Origin: Bolinopsis microptera | Taxonomy: Eukaryota > Ctenophora > Tentaculata > Lobata > Bolinopsidae | Direction of reading: 5' to 3' | DNA: 64,000 nucleotides | Assembly: GCF_026151205.1 (NCBI RefSeq) | Contig: NC_087072.1 | Location: forward strand, 22,523,603 to 22,587,602 | Shown: positions 46,864-59,565 of the stretch, in pieces | How the letters are laid out: the number at the start of each line of letters is the position of its first letter | Numbering within the stretch: position 1 is the stretch's first letter | The notes under the pieces: model-generated | What the model saw: the letters and a program-made list of their open reading frames with translations, nothing else | Database searches by the model: none | Told to the model about the DNA's origin: nothing | Position numbers and translations under genes: made by a program

Positions 46864-48179
46864 ATCGCGCCACAAGCCAAATATTTATCAACATCTAGAC
46901 TAGCTACGCGGTCCTTTTCCGCATGCGCTCGCGCTGTGCTCAAAAATTGACGTCGTCAATCAATCAACATCAAGATTTTAGTTTTACATTTGACCTTTAT
47001 GTCAAAAAATCTCTGAATTTTCAATCGGTGGTCGATGTTACCTGAGGACCTCAGGCTTCGTCCTTACTTCGTCACAGGACGATCGGAGCTCGAAGAGCGT
47101 AGAGAGTGCTGGCTGGCGTCGTCCTGTGATGGTCGACGTATTTTTGCTTGCTGGGACCCGGCCGAATGACGCCACATGCAACGTGTAGGGTAAAACTAAA
47201 AACGCTTCCCTATATGAGATAATATGACAAAAATTGTTTTGGTCACGTGACCAGTCAATGACATTGATATTTCGCTGCAGACGGTTTGGTGGAGGGTTAG
47301 GGTCAACGTTTATACATTATAGGGTCAAAGTTAGGACTAGAGTTGTACACTATAAAGTCCGCTCGGAGTCCGCTCGGAGTCCGCCAAAATGTACTCGAGT
47401 CCAGTGTAAATACATTTTGGCGGAGCACCGCCGGAGTCCGCTCGGAGTCCGGCGGCTCCGCTGCGGACTCTACTCCGCGACGGATAGTGCCCAAATAATA
47501 GTAATCGAATGTCATAATTTCGATTTCATTCGCTACGGCTCCATGTAGCCTGGCAAATTAACATCCAAAGAGAGCTTTGCATGCCAAACATTAGTTTCAT
47601 TCGACAATTTGGAAAATATCCTCAGGAAATCGCAGAGATAAATTAGATATATTAGATATATGTGCTAATACTATGTACAATTTGAAAGTTGAAACAATGA
47701 GGACGACAAAGTTTTTACTGATAGTGATAACTACTGAGTTTAGTAAATATTTAAGACGGGATATTAATTTTCAAGTATTCCGAGCCATAGCAAAATTGGC
47801 GAAATCTGTTCTGTGAATTTGATTACTGAGATGGATGTTAATAAAAGCATATAAAAATTATTAAACGATCAAATGGTTGATTCAAGAACATCAATGAATA
47901 ACTTGATATGTTATAATATGACCAATGATCTACAATTGACATTAAATTATCGGTATCAAGCGTGCAGCAACCGTCAAATTAAAGTTAAATGTCCACGTTA
48001 AAGTATGTATAATTATACTTATAGTCATACATTTTATATTCATATGTATTTATACAATATACATATTACTTAGTACTTACAGTAATAATTATTAATTTTC
48101 TATAAAATGTGGAACTCTACTTGTGCAAACATAATTCATGTAACCACGTTTTAGCCACAGTAAAACACTGACTGATCGC

Positions 48180-48244
48180 AAACCCCGATTTATCGCGGAT
48201 GTTTCCTTTCCCCAAACTCCGCAGTAAATCGGGGTTATACTGTA
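48180..48244. mobile_element. Short palindromic MITE with pogo/Tigger-like ends, second copy
   Basis: AAACCCCGATTTATCGCGG at the left and CCGCAGTAAATCGGGGTTAT at the right form an inverted repeat around a pyrimidine-rich core, followed by ACTGTA. Same design as 39485-39550. Confidence 0.5.
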
Positions 48245-49795
48245 TTTTGTACTGATATCACTATAGCAGTATAGGAGTAAGAAGTAAAGTATAGGAGTAT
48301 AGTAAGGTGGGTGGTGATCACAGCATGTTTAAGCAAAGAAAACAAAGATTCCCTTCACTAATGTTCAACTGTTGATTATACTCATATAGAGTAGTGGTAC
48401 TGGTGTCATCTGATTAGTATATTAGGAGAAACTGCACTTTTAAGGATATTTTCAATCGTTTTCCTTGCTAATGAGATATATCGGGCTTCATTATCGGATT
48501 AATCCGACATAGAAGATGGATTTTTGTAAATATCTTATCATACTAAACAACGTGATGTTTTGTGGAAACAAGTAAATATCGTGGTGCTCACTGCTGAGAA
48601 CCTTAAAATCCTTGATCCTATATTGTTTGATCCGGATTAAAACGGGAAAATAAGTTTGTGAAAATAATTGATTCAACTAAAGATGCGAAAATGGGTCCCG
48701 GCAAAAAATGATTGTTTCACAGTTTACAGGTTACAGTAAGGAGAGAGCATCAAATTTGAAGCATGATGTATTATTTAGTATTAAAAATTATTGGCACAGC
48801 TTCTTTAAAAAAGAACAATTTATTGAAGGGGTTTATGAAAAGGCTGTCGAATGTTGATGATAATGACGAAGAAAGGGAAAACATCCTTATATGATGTTTT
48901 GGTTATGATTTCATAGAAAATTCAAAATCTAAGTCTAACGGCGATGATCAAGGGTCATGTGCACAACAACTTCCTCAACAGTTTATCAACCCATCATATT
49001 TAGGCGAACTGTTTAACAACTAGCGTCAGCGAATATGTGTTTACTAAAATTAGGAAGTAGTCAGTAGGCACATGGTTTGATTCAGTCAGGTGGTTAAATT
49101 ATTAACAATATTCTTCCCGTACGAGTGTCCAATTCCATAACATCGACCAGATGATATTGTCCGTCGGCATTGATGGTTTAAATTTGGTCATCAGATACCA
49201 TGGTTACATGTTATGTTCATATGACGCAACCAATTCGACTACCGGGGTATTTGTAAAAGATTAAAATGGAAATCGTCACGTATCAACAACCAAATTTATT
49301 AGACTGGACAGTGTATAATAGTTTGGGAAGGTTCGAGATTGGTCGAAATGCACACAAGTCACAATAATATTCACCTCCAAGTCCAGACAATACTCATATG
49401 AAAACTTTGAAAAAAAGGAGGAGGGAGGGTTAAAATGGAAAGAACGGCTTGTCTGAACAACCCGATCTCTTGTTGACCACTCGCAGCTCACAGCTCTGCT
49501 TACGATCTCACGTTGCCAACAATGTTTATGTATAAAAGTTGTTTTGAGCGTGCACGCCAGCGTCAAGATCAGTAGTCGAAATTTCACAATCGAGTGAGGT
49601 ATGAATTTATGCACGGCGCGGCCCAGTAAAGCAACGTCTTACAACCACTATCGTTGCAGTTGCAGTTGCACCATACATCTACTCATGGTAGTCAGTAGTC
49701 TCTTTTACTATTAGCAAGTCGAACCAACCCTCACTTCACCAAATCTCTTATCACAGTGCTGGCAAGCACGACCGTTGCTCTTATACATCCTATAT

Positions 49796-49873
49796 TACCT
49801 GGGGACCCCAGACTATAATGTTCATAAACATATAGAGATTCGGCGGAATGACAGGCTGAGCGCCGCACAGTAA
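49796..49873 (+). repeat. Dispersed repeat R3, copy 3
   Basis: Reads tacctggggaccccagacta, tgttcataaaca and ggcggaatgacaggctgagc, then cagtaa. Best-preserved copy. Confidence 0.72.
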
Positions 49874-51294
49874 CCTCCTATACTATTATACCCCCATACT
49901 ATAATTATACCTCCTTTACTGTTTTTCCAGGCATTTATAAGACTCATCGGAAGTCGTTCAGCAGGTTTATTTTAAGTTCAAAACATCTGATTTCATTCTC
50001 GGTATCATTTTGCATTTGAGAACGGTCATTCAAATTAATATCATTTCCTTTTGTTTGGGAAAGGGAGAAACTGGCAGCCGTCCACTCTACCCAATTGTGG
50101 GTTTTGGTAAAATTGTACAACAGCAAATTCTAGGACCATTTTATTCTCAATCTCATCACAAGCGTAATTAGCAAATATAATATTATCGCTATTATATAAA
50201 CAAAACGTGGTTTTTTGGGCAAATTGTTTTGAACACAGCAACTGCAAGATACAAGGAAAGGTCACTCCCAGAGTTGAGATAGTAATATGTAAAGTAATAC
50301 TGCAGTAGTATGGTACATAAATTGAAAATGCACCCATGTGCAACATGCATTTTTAAACGACAAAGCTCTTCGGCCAGTATAAAAGAGCATTGAGCAGTAT
50401 AGTAAGTGTAGTAAGTATAGTAAGTGAACGCACTTATGCAATATGCACCAAACACTGACGTATCACTTTGCAGAACTGCTGTGAGTTTAGAAACTTACTG
50501 GTAAACATTAACTCTTGCAGGATTTAGTTTAAGGTTTCGTTCACACGTGATTGAGCTTTGATACTGCTAATGATGTGATGATACTATTGATAAATGATAG
50601 CACTCTGAAACAGTTACCAAACAGTATCTGAGAAGATTTGAGAGCATTTGACATCATATACAGGGTGGGCCAAAAGTCAGTACCCATATGTTGGGTCTTA
50701 TGGGAACCGGATACGAGGGCGGAGGACACAAGGGTGGCACATTCCTGTTGCAGGTTGTAGGCTGATATTGATATATGTTTTAATTGTATTTGAGCTCCCG
50801 TCTCTTACGTTAGGAGAGAGCTGCCTGCGAGCCTGTGAGTGCCTTGTAACATCACGTGATCTCATATCACATCACGTGATTCCGTGGCGTTGCTTGACAC
50901 GCGCAACGTAGTCCTTTTCTGGGGTAAGAGAAAGGGCCGGGAGTCCTGTTCTTGAGTTTTCGAAGTCCTTTCTTGATCAGTTTTTTGATTTACATTTTAT
51001 CAGTTCATCGGTTATTAGTTCAATTGTATTCCTTGTTCTCTGTTCCTAATAAATATGACTTTTACTAATTCGCAGATTCGCTCGCCCAAAAATTTCACGT
51101 GACTTTGGTTTTTATGGTTTTGCATTGCAGCCGTACAAAACGATTTTATATAAACCTTAATTGACGATGTCAATTCATGCCTCATGGCAGCTCGGCGCGG
51201 CACAGTAACGCATCGCGCTACAACATAAAACCTAATCCCAACCCTAACCCTAACCATAACTCCGAAGCAAACTATAACCTTTACCACAACCCTT

Positions 51295-51392
51295 GACGGA
51301 TGTTACTCGTCTAAATTTCTTCAAAGTAGCGCGCGCCGCTTTCTTCTCGAAATGGAAAGTGCTACGAAGTAGCGAGCGCCGGGCCAGATCAT
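51295..51392 (-). repeat. Dispersed repeat R4, inverted copy
   Basis: Contains gacggatgttactcgtctaa, tagcgcgcgccgctttcttc and gcgccgggccaga, the reverse complement of the 20778-20897 block. Confidence 0.7.
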
Positions 51393-51439
51393 TAACAATG
51401 GTCAACCACAACCCAAACCCTAACCCGAGCCCTAAACAA

Positions 51440-51680
51440 TCGAATTCATGGTTTACTAGCCTGTCACGTGACCAAAACGGTTTTTGCCCATAACTCTCCT
51501 TGTCATACGTTGTATGACCCGCCGCGCACGAGTGCGCGGCTCCCCCTGTATCGTCGAAACTCTACAGTGAAGCGACAGTGGGGGTCACCACGTGATACAA
51601 AACTCTCCGTGGAAGCATTTTACCCTACGTCATGTGGGGTGATTTGGAATCAGGGTCCAAAAATACACCGATTTAGATAA
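51440..51680 (+). repeat. Diverged relative of the F1 fold-back arm, split by MITE copy 6
   Basis: Blocks gtcacgtgaccaaaacggtt before the MITE, and gcattttaccctacgtca with aatcagggtccaaaaatac after it, match the F1 arm at 46355-46470. The MITE interrupts the block at AACTCTCC. No F1 terminus is present here. Confidence 0.6.
51500..51600 (+). mobile_element. Fold-back MITE family M1, copy 6
   Basis: Standard M1 termini and GC-rich hairpin. Exact 8-bp target duplication AACTCTCC on both sides. Confidence 0.9.
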
Positions 51681-51987
51681 ATTTCACACTCAAAGGGCCA
51701 TTTCACAAGAATTTTCTTAAAATTTGGGCGAGCGATTTAGTAGGAGCGATCCATAACAAAAGCATATGCTGAAACCCTAACCCTAACGAGAAATCCGACC
51801 AACATGGGGGTGCCGGGTGCAGATTCTGAATCAGCGTCCGAAATTACATCGATTCAAGCTGGTTTCAACTGTCTGGGGTCTTTTTAGAACAGTCTCGCGT
51901 CGAAGATCGACTGTAGAGTGATTTAGCAAACTCGAATCCAAGTACTGTCCCATTTCTGGTCTCAGAACATGCGCAACTAAAATTTTC

Positions 51988-52060
51988 TTGTCATACGTTG
52001 TATGACCCGCCGCGCACGAAGTGCGCGGCTCCCCCTGTATCGTCGAAGACGATACACTAT
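51988..52060 (+). mobile_element. Fold-back MITE family M1, copy 7 (truncated)
   Basis: Left end TTGTCATACGTTGTATGAC and the central GC-rich hairpin are present, but the right end is missing. The sequence runs from actatag into the tail of LINE X, so X's insertion or a deletion removed it. Confidence 0.8.
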
Positions 52061-52063
52061 AGT

Positions 52064-53107
52064 AATAAAACAAATATTTTAATAAAACAAATATTTATTT
52101 TTACGGCACAATCAAACAATATCAATAATAAATAAATCAGGGGAGGTTTGAAGAGGTTTCAAGTGCCGAAGGCCACTGCTTATCTTTAGGATTTGAAAGT
52201 GACCTGTGCTTGAAACCCCCTCGACCATCCACTACGTCAATATAATACTTATTATACAAATATAGAAAAATATAATTATCTAAGCTAAAATTGCTTATTG
52301 GTCTAGTTTGGTGACATAGGAGAGCCCAGTTGAGTTTTAGTTTAGGTTTATGTTTTAAATCATAGTTTGAAAGGTTAGCCATGTTTCATGGCAGAGAGAG
52401 ATATCATGTGTGCAGAGCCGTACCAGATGTAGAATTTGAGATATAATATAGATTAGTTACCATATATTAGGGTCACCTCGATTTTGGAGGGATAGCAAGT
52501 GCTTTTTAAGGTTAGATTTAATAATACCTGACGAGGCTGATAAGTCTGAATTTTTGGAAGAACCCGGGATTATTATCCCATCTACATTAGCATCACATAT
52601 TTCGAATACATAGGGGATGAGATCATTCCATATTTTCGTAGAGGTGTACAAAAAGTTCTGTTGGGAGATATCTAACCTCAGTAATGGGACAATCAGACGA
52701 AGTTTTTCATTTCTAGGACAGAACTTGAAAAGATCTTTAATCGACTGGGGGACATCAAATTTAAGAATTTTGAATAGCTCCATAAATGTATGGTACATGT
52801 GCAGATTCTCCAGGTTCATAATTTTCTGCTCAGTGAATAGCGGTTTAGTGTGTTCAAGACAGTAGTTCTTTTTAGCCATATGTTCGTTATAAGTTCTTGA
52901 ACGTGCACAGGTTAAGTAGTATTCTTTATGATCAAAATTGGGAATGTTACCAAATAGCAGTCGTATACATCGTTTTTGAATAGCAAAGATTTTATTCAGC
53001 TTATGTTTAGGGATCCCACCCCAGCAACTTATGCAATAGCTAAGATGTGACATAAAAAGAGCATTGTATAGTTTCAAATATTCAGATTTGGGAATGAATT
53101 TGCAAAT
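52064..53107 (-). mobile_element. LINE X, 3' part (separated from its 5' part by LINE B)
   Basis: A minus-strand frame from about 53107 to the stop at 52457 encodes the C-terminal domain of a LINE reverse transcriptase: FIPKSEYLKLYNALF, then HLSYCISCWGG, then RCIRLLF. A ~390-bp 3' UTR follows, ending in two copies of aataaaacaaatattt, a short tandem tail as in CR1-type elements. The matching RT core is at 59567-60562; the frame ends there at SSIVSIN and resumes here at RICKFIPK. Confidence 0.8.
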
Positions 53108-53537
53108 TCTCTTTTTTTTTTTATTTGAAAATTCAATTAATCATTATATATATAAATCAAGCGTTACATTTCAGCCATGCAAAGTTACAATGACATATTT
53201 TGATGTACTAAATGATAAATGGCACTGCAATATAAGTTGCTTAATGTTTGGCCGGATGACAACTAACGAGAAAAATAAACTTGATTATATAATAATTAAT
53301 TCGGCTGAACCAACACATAGCAAGAGCCACATTAACGTTGGGGCCGTCTACCAAATTTGAATGACAAACATTAACAAGTAATCAAGCATATCATAAATAA
53401 TTATAAGGATTTTGTTCATTACAATTCCGTCACAACTGATAAGAAAAAGAAAAGGACAAGCAGATAGGAAATTGGACGGACAGAATTGTAACCAACAAAA
53501 ACAAATTTCTTAGACTCATAAGACTGCAACTGATGAG

Positions 53538-56500
53538 CTAATCTGGCCAGACTGTATCGGCAGCCCAGAGGTACTTGATCAGTTTGGCCTTAAAAGTAGA
53601 AATCCGCTCTGACTGCCGGATACATACTGGTAGACTATTCCATTTCAGCATAGATCTATGAAAAAAGCTATTTCGGAAGGCATCCGAGCAGGGCACAGTG
53701 GTACTCATGTAAGTTGAAGTATCCGACCTATCAATTATTTGAGCATTGTGTCTAGTGTATCGGGTGCCCTCTGGACGGCATAGGACTATATATGTAGGGA
53801 GCGAAACTGGAATTATGCTATTCACTATTTTATAGAAGGTCATAAGATCGTTATAAATAAACTTCTGTTCAACAGGGAGAATATTTAGTTTCTTTTGCTC
53901 TGTAGCAAGTTTATCGTCATTATAACTGGAGTAAGGTTCACCATTGATCCATTTAATAGCCCTCTTTTGGATAGCAACAAACTGTTGAAGATGAGTTGCA
54001 GATTGAGGGGACCATATGACAGAACAATGTTCAAATATAGACCTAATTAACGCTAAATAGAACGATCTTTTCTGCCTTTTATCAGTAGTGAAATGACATG
54101 TTCTCTTAAGTAGTCCAAGTCTAGAGGTAGCTTTGGAAACAAGCGCTTTACATTGTGCACCCCAATTAAACCTGGAGTTTATTGCGACTCCTAAATCTGA
54201 CTGAGAGGGCACAAAGTCAATATCACTTCCAGAAAGTTTATAAAAGAAGGTATTGAATGGCAAGTTATCCAGCACGTTTCTTTGCAGGGACACAGAGAGG
54301 GCTTTGCACTTTTGTGGGTGGAACTTCATTCGATTTCTCACTGACCAATCATATAATCTATTGATGTCATTTTGGATTATGTGATGGTCAGGGTAACCAA
54401 GAATCTCCCTCCAAATTTTAGTGTCATCTGCATAAAGGGCAATATTGGTGCCTTCAGAGACACAGGAGAACATGTCATTTATAAATATTACAAACAATAA
54501 AGGGCCAAGTATAGAACCTTGAGGGACACCAGACCGAACTGGTAGAGAAGAAGACGTTTGGCCTCCTATCACTACTTGTTGTTGTCGCCCCTCAAGATAG
54601 GACTTAATAAATTTAAGCATTAGTCCATCGACATTAAAAATATTCTTTAATTTACTTAAAATAAGGTCATGAGAAACGCTATCAAAAGCTTTCGCAAAAT
54701 CAAAATATATTATATCAGTCCTGGACCTGTTAGGTATTCAATGCAAGTGCAAGATTGTCCGTGAAAGGTATCATTTGGGTTGTGCATGAACGTTCATTAA
54801 CAAAACCGTGTTGTCGGTCATCCAACAGATCAGAGCATGCAGCGTATAATGCAGTCTTTATGCACCTTTCAAAGACTTTCATTACAAGAGATGTTAACGA
54901 GATAGGCCTGTAGTTCTCAACCGAAGACTTATCGCCCTTTTTGTGCACTGGTACTACAAGTGCCAGCTTCCAATCAGGGGGTATGCATCCGCTCGAGAAA
55001 GACAGGTTAAATAAAACACTAAGTGGGTATGCAAGGCTTTGGGCACAGTTTTTGAGGACTCTCCCATGAATCCCATCAGGGCCAGGGGCCTTGTTAGGAT
55101 TTAACTTTTTAAGAATCAACAGAACATCTTCTCTACTAAACACAAGACTTGAAAAACAATCATCACGAAAATCTATGTCAATGCCATAATCGCTCTCTTG
55201 AGAAAACTGCTCATAAAAATAGTCGTTAAAAAGGGCAGCTTGATCAGATGGATTGTTTCGAAAGCGATTATGATATTTGACAGTTTCAGGGATCCTGGTT
55301 GACTTTGATTTAGATTTAACGTAGGTCCAGAATTTCTTGGAGATAAGAGCATCATCGGAGTCATCCTCAACACTGAGTCTCATTCTTTCGTCCATCAAAT
55401 TTTTAAATTTTGTGCGAAATGCACGAAACTTTTGTTTATGAGACTCAGAGTTGCTCCCCTTATGCCTTATTCTCCATTTCTCCTTATTTCGTAGGAGACG
55501 ATCACATTCGGAGTCATACCATGGGGGCTGGAACTGAGACTTAATGGTCTTTTTAGGGATCCATCGGTCACAGGCTGCACCGAGAACTCCTCTGAATCGA
55601 CTCCAGGCAAGATAAGGATCATTACACTCAAATATACTATCCCAATCGATGCTAAATAACTCAGAATTCAGGCCCCTAAAATTACCTTTACTATAATTAA
55701 AGATCTTTCTTTTAGGCTGCTTAATATACTTGGTCTTAATATCAATGTCAAATGTGATACAAAAGTGGTCGGACATACACATTTCGTTTTGATCTAAAAC
55801 TTTAACATTCTTAATAAGGTTTTGAATGTTAGTGAACACAAGATCTAAGGTGTTGCCTGACTTGTGAGTAGGGGAGCTAATAAGTTGTGTATGTCCGAGG
55901 TCATCAGTGAGAAAATTTACAAAGCTAGAATGTAGCTGGCAAGATGACTGACCATCTGGCCAGGAAATCGAAGCCAAATTAAAGTCACCTACCAGAATGT
56001 GCCTTTGCAATTTTCTGGCAGATGCTAAAGTAACAAAATGTTTCTTGAAAGATTCAAAATTGTCTAAGCCAAGCGTTCCTACTCTATAAAATGTTGATAT
56101 ACAAAAGTTTCTTCCACACTGAGTCTTAATTATGATGGATAATAATTCAGCTTGAACACTAACTTTAGAGAACTTTAGACTCGAGATATCAATGTCTGTT
56201 CTATGGGCAATTAGAACACCACCACCGTTTTTTCTGAATTTCTTGGGCTGGGTTGCATCCACTGGATGCGATCTTAAGGATCGGTCAAGCCTAAATACTT
56301 TGTATTTGTCAGGGAGCACCTCATTACTGAGAATGGAATTTTTCAGCCATGTCTCGTTTAGAATAATGATGTGAGGCTTATGTTTGTAGATATAACCATG
56401 GAATTCATGTATCTTGGTCATATTTAGTGGTGGTGTTCCTGATGCTAAATCACGTGTATTTAGGAACCCATGGACATTATTGTAAACAACGGACAAATTT

Positions 56501-57051
56501 GGTCCAGGGTTCAGTAAGGAACAATTACAAATTACTATCAGGGAAATATTAAGGAGAGATAGAAAAACCAGACCACACCTAGACATGACCCCAAGCCAGC
56601 TGCTGGTTATACCGAAAAGTAACTTAACAGTCTGTTTCGGTGACATGGTAGGTGACAGTTCGGTTTTTGTGGTAGATAGCAATTTTACAGAAATTGCAGC
56701 TAAGGCTGTCCCAATGCCCCTCTCCCCCCTATACACAAGTTTAAAGTGTCTGAGAAAAATGGTACAAAATATTACCATAAAGTAAAGATTTATGGACGAC
56801 CTCAAACATGGTACAGAGTGTATTTTAGGTTGTAGGGGAGCACCAGGGAGTATATAATTAGCATCGATAGTCAAAGAAAATATATACAAAATAACATAAA
56901 AATAAAATATACCCAATAGAGCACATAACATATGACGAGACAGAAGACAGGACAACAAATTTTCCCCGTTACCTCTATTACTTTTGCTGATGATAACATA
57001 CCTAGAAAATATACCAGTTGCAACACGGTGTTGTTGAGCCGATATTCCCAT
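53538..57051 (-). pseudogene. LINE B ORF2: endonuclease-reverse transcriptase with one frameshift
   Basis: The first block (57051-54730) has a hydrophobic leader, then an APE-type endonuclease with its key motifs: YNNVHGF, NETWL, GDFN, MSDHF. The reverse-transcriptase fingers and palm follow (NPNKAPGPDG, YRPISLTS, ERSCTTQ). The second block, open from about 54740 to 53538, continues with DIIYFDFAKAFDS, RSGVPQGSILGP, the catalytic YADD, and the C-terminal domain with HCSVIWSP. A single-base slip near 54735, between LALALN and RSRTDII, separates them. In life it nicks target DNA and copies its own RNA at the nick. This copy needs the frame restored to be active, so it is scored as broken. Confidence 0.9.
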
Positions 57052-57247
57052 GGAACTTTAAAGTATATTATTAACAGAATTGTGTCTCGCCGTTGTGTTT
57101 TGTTAGGTATTGTGCTATAATATGAAGTAACATACATTATGTTATCACTTCGTTTGAATACATATATAAATAACATCCAAATGATCAGATCCAATAGGAT
57201 ACTGATGCAGACAATGAAAAATTTAAATATTGAATTGAATTACCACA

Positions 57248-59111
57248 TCAGTATCCCAATGGATTAAACCACTTTGAGTGTATGATTCTGAGATAGAACT
57301 TTGCCAACACTGGCATCCCAGCCTTGGGGCTGGGATGAATATCATAAAAGCCCCTATTGTCACATTTAGGAAATAATCTCTCGTTTCTGTTTCCATAGCG
57401 GTCTAAGAAAGCCCAAAAAACATCAAGGTAAAACAGTTTATGCCTAGAGCAGCGATCAAAGATCAAATTATTCATAGCACAAACATTACCAGGGATTTTA
57501 TCTTGTCCGTTGGGGTGGACTGGTGGAATAGCTTGTACAAAAACATGTGCATTTGGATAAAGTTTTTTTGCTGTTTTCATAAGGTCACTCACAGGGGTCT
57601 TGAGATGATTGACACCCTGGGTACAGTACCGGATGTCGTTGGCACCGAAGCTTAAGAACAGTTTCTTTACCTGCACAAGAGGGTTCTTTGTATGAAAGGC
57701 CTCAATAGATTTCTGTATAGCTGAGATCTTAAGCCCACCCTTAGCTATGTCGGTGACAGTTTCTTTACCTCTACTGAGGCGATCAGCGTCCAATCGAGCA
57801 GCAAAGGAGTCACCAGCAATAAGAATGATAGACTTCTGGTGTTTTTGAGAGTCTGTGATGGGAGCTTTTGGGGATACTTTATTAGGACTGTCGGATGTAG
57901 GAGAGGGAAGAATAGGAGATGAAGGGGAAGAGGAAGGTGTGGTTAACTTTCTGAAGGAGAGACTATACCTCCAACAAATTTCATTGTCAGAAGGTGCAAC
58001 TCCTGGGGCAATCCTGTGCCTCATGACTTGCTGTGCACCAGGCTTCATGATGTTCAGTGTGCCATTGGTGGCAGGAAGGGTGAAGTCTGCGTTAATCAAC
58101 TCATGGGCTGGCCTTGACCTAGAGGCCCTAGTTGTGCGTTGTTCTACTTGGGTTGTATCGAGCACAAACTCAAGTGACCGTGGAGCCCCTATTGAGTAAG
58201 TGCAAATGGAGCTGGACTGTGATATTATTAGGTCTTCATCGTCTTTATGGAGGCTTAACTTAGCTTGCTCAGAGGCACCTATTAGGTGCGATGGGTGCGG
58301 GATCGCACAATTTACCGTTTTCAATAATTTATTGTTTTCCGCACATTTTGTAATTTTCCGCATATTTCCGCATAATCTAGCATTTTTCGCATAATTTTGA
58401 AATTTTCGCGTTAAGATTTTCGAGTGTAAAAACTAAAATATGTTAAAAGTCGGGCCCTTTTAGGAAAACCGCACAATTCCAGCACAAATTTCGAAAAATC
58501 GCCGCATAATTGCAGGTAAAAATTTACCGCACCTTACCGCACATTTTACCTTTATAGTCGAGTGCGGTACCGCATAATTTCGATTTTTTTACCGCACCTA
58601 ATATGTGCCTCTGAGCTTGCTGAGTGTCGTACCTAGTAACAAGGCAAGCATCCATGTTGTTGGTGGTGGAGGGGAGGTCATTAATAAGTCCCATCAACTT
58701 AAAGATGCTAGGGAAGTTGTTGATGGGAGGTGGCTTGTTAACTATGTTACCAAAGCAGTAGTCTTCTGATGAAGGGCTTAGCCATAGGGTGTGGACTTTT
58801 TTAGATTTGCCTTCGAGATTCATTGAATCTAATTCTTCTGTGATTTTCTTGAATAGATTTTCATCCATTCCAGGGAGGACTGGGACGTGTTCTACAAGCG
58901 CATGTGGGCTATACGAGACATTTTGAACAGTAGTTTCCTTCTTCGTTTTCTTTTCCTTCTTCTTTTCATCTATACGTTCTATTTTAGAAGCAAGCTTTTC
59001 CTCTTTCAAACTGTCCAGGATACTCTGAGTGAGGAGGGTATGCATGTGTTGCTTTACTTCAAGAGATAAGTTTTGCAGTAAGGCGAGGAAGTTGGCGGGC
59101 AGTGTTGGCAT
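57248..59111 (-). pseudogene. LINE B ORF1: coiled coil plus SGNH esterase-like domain, split by a MITE
   Basis: The N-terminal block (59111-58622) begins MPTLPANFLALL and has a Lys/Glu-rich coiled-coil stretch (EKLASKIERIDEKKKEKK). The C-terminal block (58261-57248) has the SGNH motifs: AGDSF (nucleophile Ser), FGANDIR and DIHPSP (Asp and His). Across the MITE the frame is continuous (DTQQA before, KLSLHKDDED after) once one copy of the 8-bp duplication is skipped, so the break came after the LINE inserted. Esterase-type ORF1 proteins are known in CR1-group LINEs; they may help RNP-membrane or RNA interaction. Confidence 0.85.
58270..58613. mobile_element. hAT-like MITE inserted in LINE B ORF1
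   Basis: 344 bp with ends CAGAGGCACCTATTAGGTG and the near-perfect complement CACCTAATATGTGCCTCTG. Exact 8-bp target duplication AGCTTGCT at 58262-58269 and 58614-58621. CAGAG-type ends plus an 8-bp duplication are the hAT signature. The interior is a series of ccgca/ataattt motifs that mirror each other. No ORF. Confidence 0.92.
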
Positions 59112-59565
59112 CTTGTTGTGAAGTGTGGGAGGATCGGGAGGAGACTGGGTGATCCGGATAAGAGATCAACAGCAGGATGTTTCAGTGGCACCGTTGTAAA
59201 CCCTAGCAATCTGGATCTGAAACAGTTAATAGGCCAGAGATTTATAGTTCAGAGTGAAAAATTTTGAATTATAATGAACAGAGGTGTTGTAAAGAACTGT
59301 ATAGCAGAAAAAAGAATGCAATACTTATCTAAAGGTGAAGTAGCTAAAAGGAGTTAATAAATTTCAAACATCACTAGATCTCTAACAATAAAACTAACCT
59401 CGTACCAGACCGCACTAGCCCTGGTAGTACAAGACTACCAGGGCAATAGGAAGAAACGATTGCCACCTCCACAACCTGCCATCTAACTCAGATCCATCAC
59501 ACCCAGGACACCGGCAGACTTTACTCCAACGGATTACTCATCGGTAGCCATGCCTAAAATTATTT

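Larger units (their letters stand above)
45750..47491. mobile_element. Fold-back DNA transposon F1 with long inverted repeats and 8-bp target duplication
   Basis: The termini GGCACTATCCGTCGCGGAG (left) and their exact reverse complement (right) are flanked by the 8-bp direct repeat CAAATAAT at 45742-45749 and 47492-47499. The arms match over 45750-~46510 and 47092-47491. The left arm holds about 350 bp extra, mostly copies of cggactccgagc. The subterminal arrays of this 11-12 bp unit are the most GC-rich DNA in the window. No transposase ORF, so it is mobilised in trans. 8-bp duplications suit hAT or P-like superfamilies. The core (46500-47060) contains two R2 repeats, so it is itself composite. 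Confidence 0.88.
47492..51294. other. Gene-poor region, 3.8 kb
   Basis: No coding exon I can support. Visible: a pogo-like palindrome (48180), a possible degraded coding relic around 48720-49020 (several frames, no recognised domain), repeat R3 (49796), a sequence at 50660 resembling one end of a Tc1/mariner-type element (acagggtgggccaaaagtca), and E-box palindromes at 50850-50880. Confidence 0.45.
53108..59565 (-). mobile_element. LINE B, CR1/L2-like retrotransposon, nearly full length
   Basis: Minus strand. 5' end near 59565, ORF1 59111-57248, ORF2 57051-53538, 3' UTR, and an A-rich end at about 53110-53121 (seen as a T run on the plus strand). ORF1 is interrupted by a 344-bp MITE and ORF2 by one frameshift near 54735. 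Otherwise all protein motifs are intact, so the insertion is fairly young. It sits inside LINE X. Target duplications could not be fixed by eye. Confidence 0.85.

Noticed and set aside
50655-50690. Tc1/mariner-type terminus (acagggtgggccaaaagtca)
   Set aside because: Only one end is visible and there is no transposase or partner inverted repeat nearby, so no element is called.
51240-51300. Telomere-like ccctaaccctaa runs (also near 41345, 46250 and 47290)
   Set aside because: Only two or three irregular units per site, within dispersed repeats; not a telomere or an obvious fusion point.
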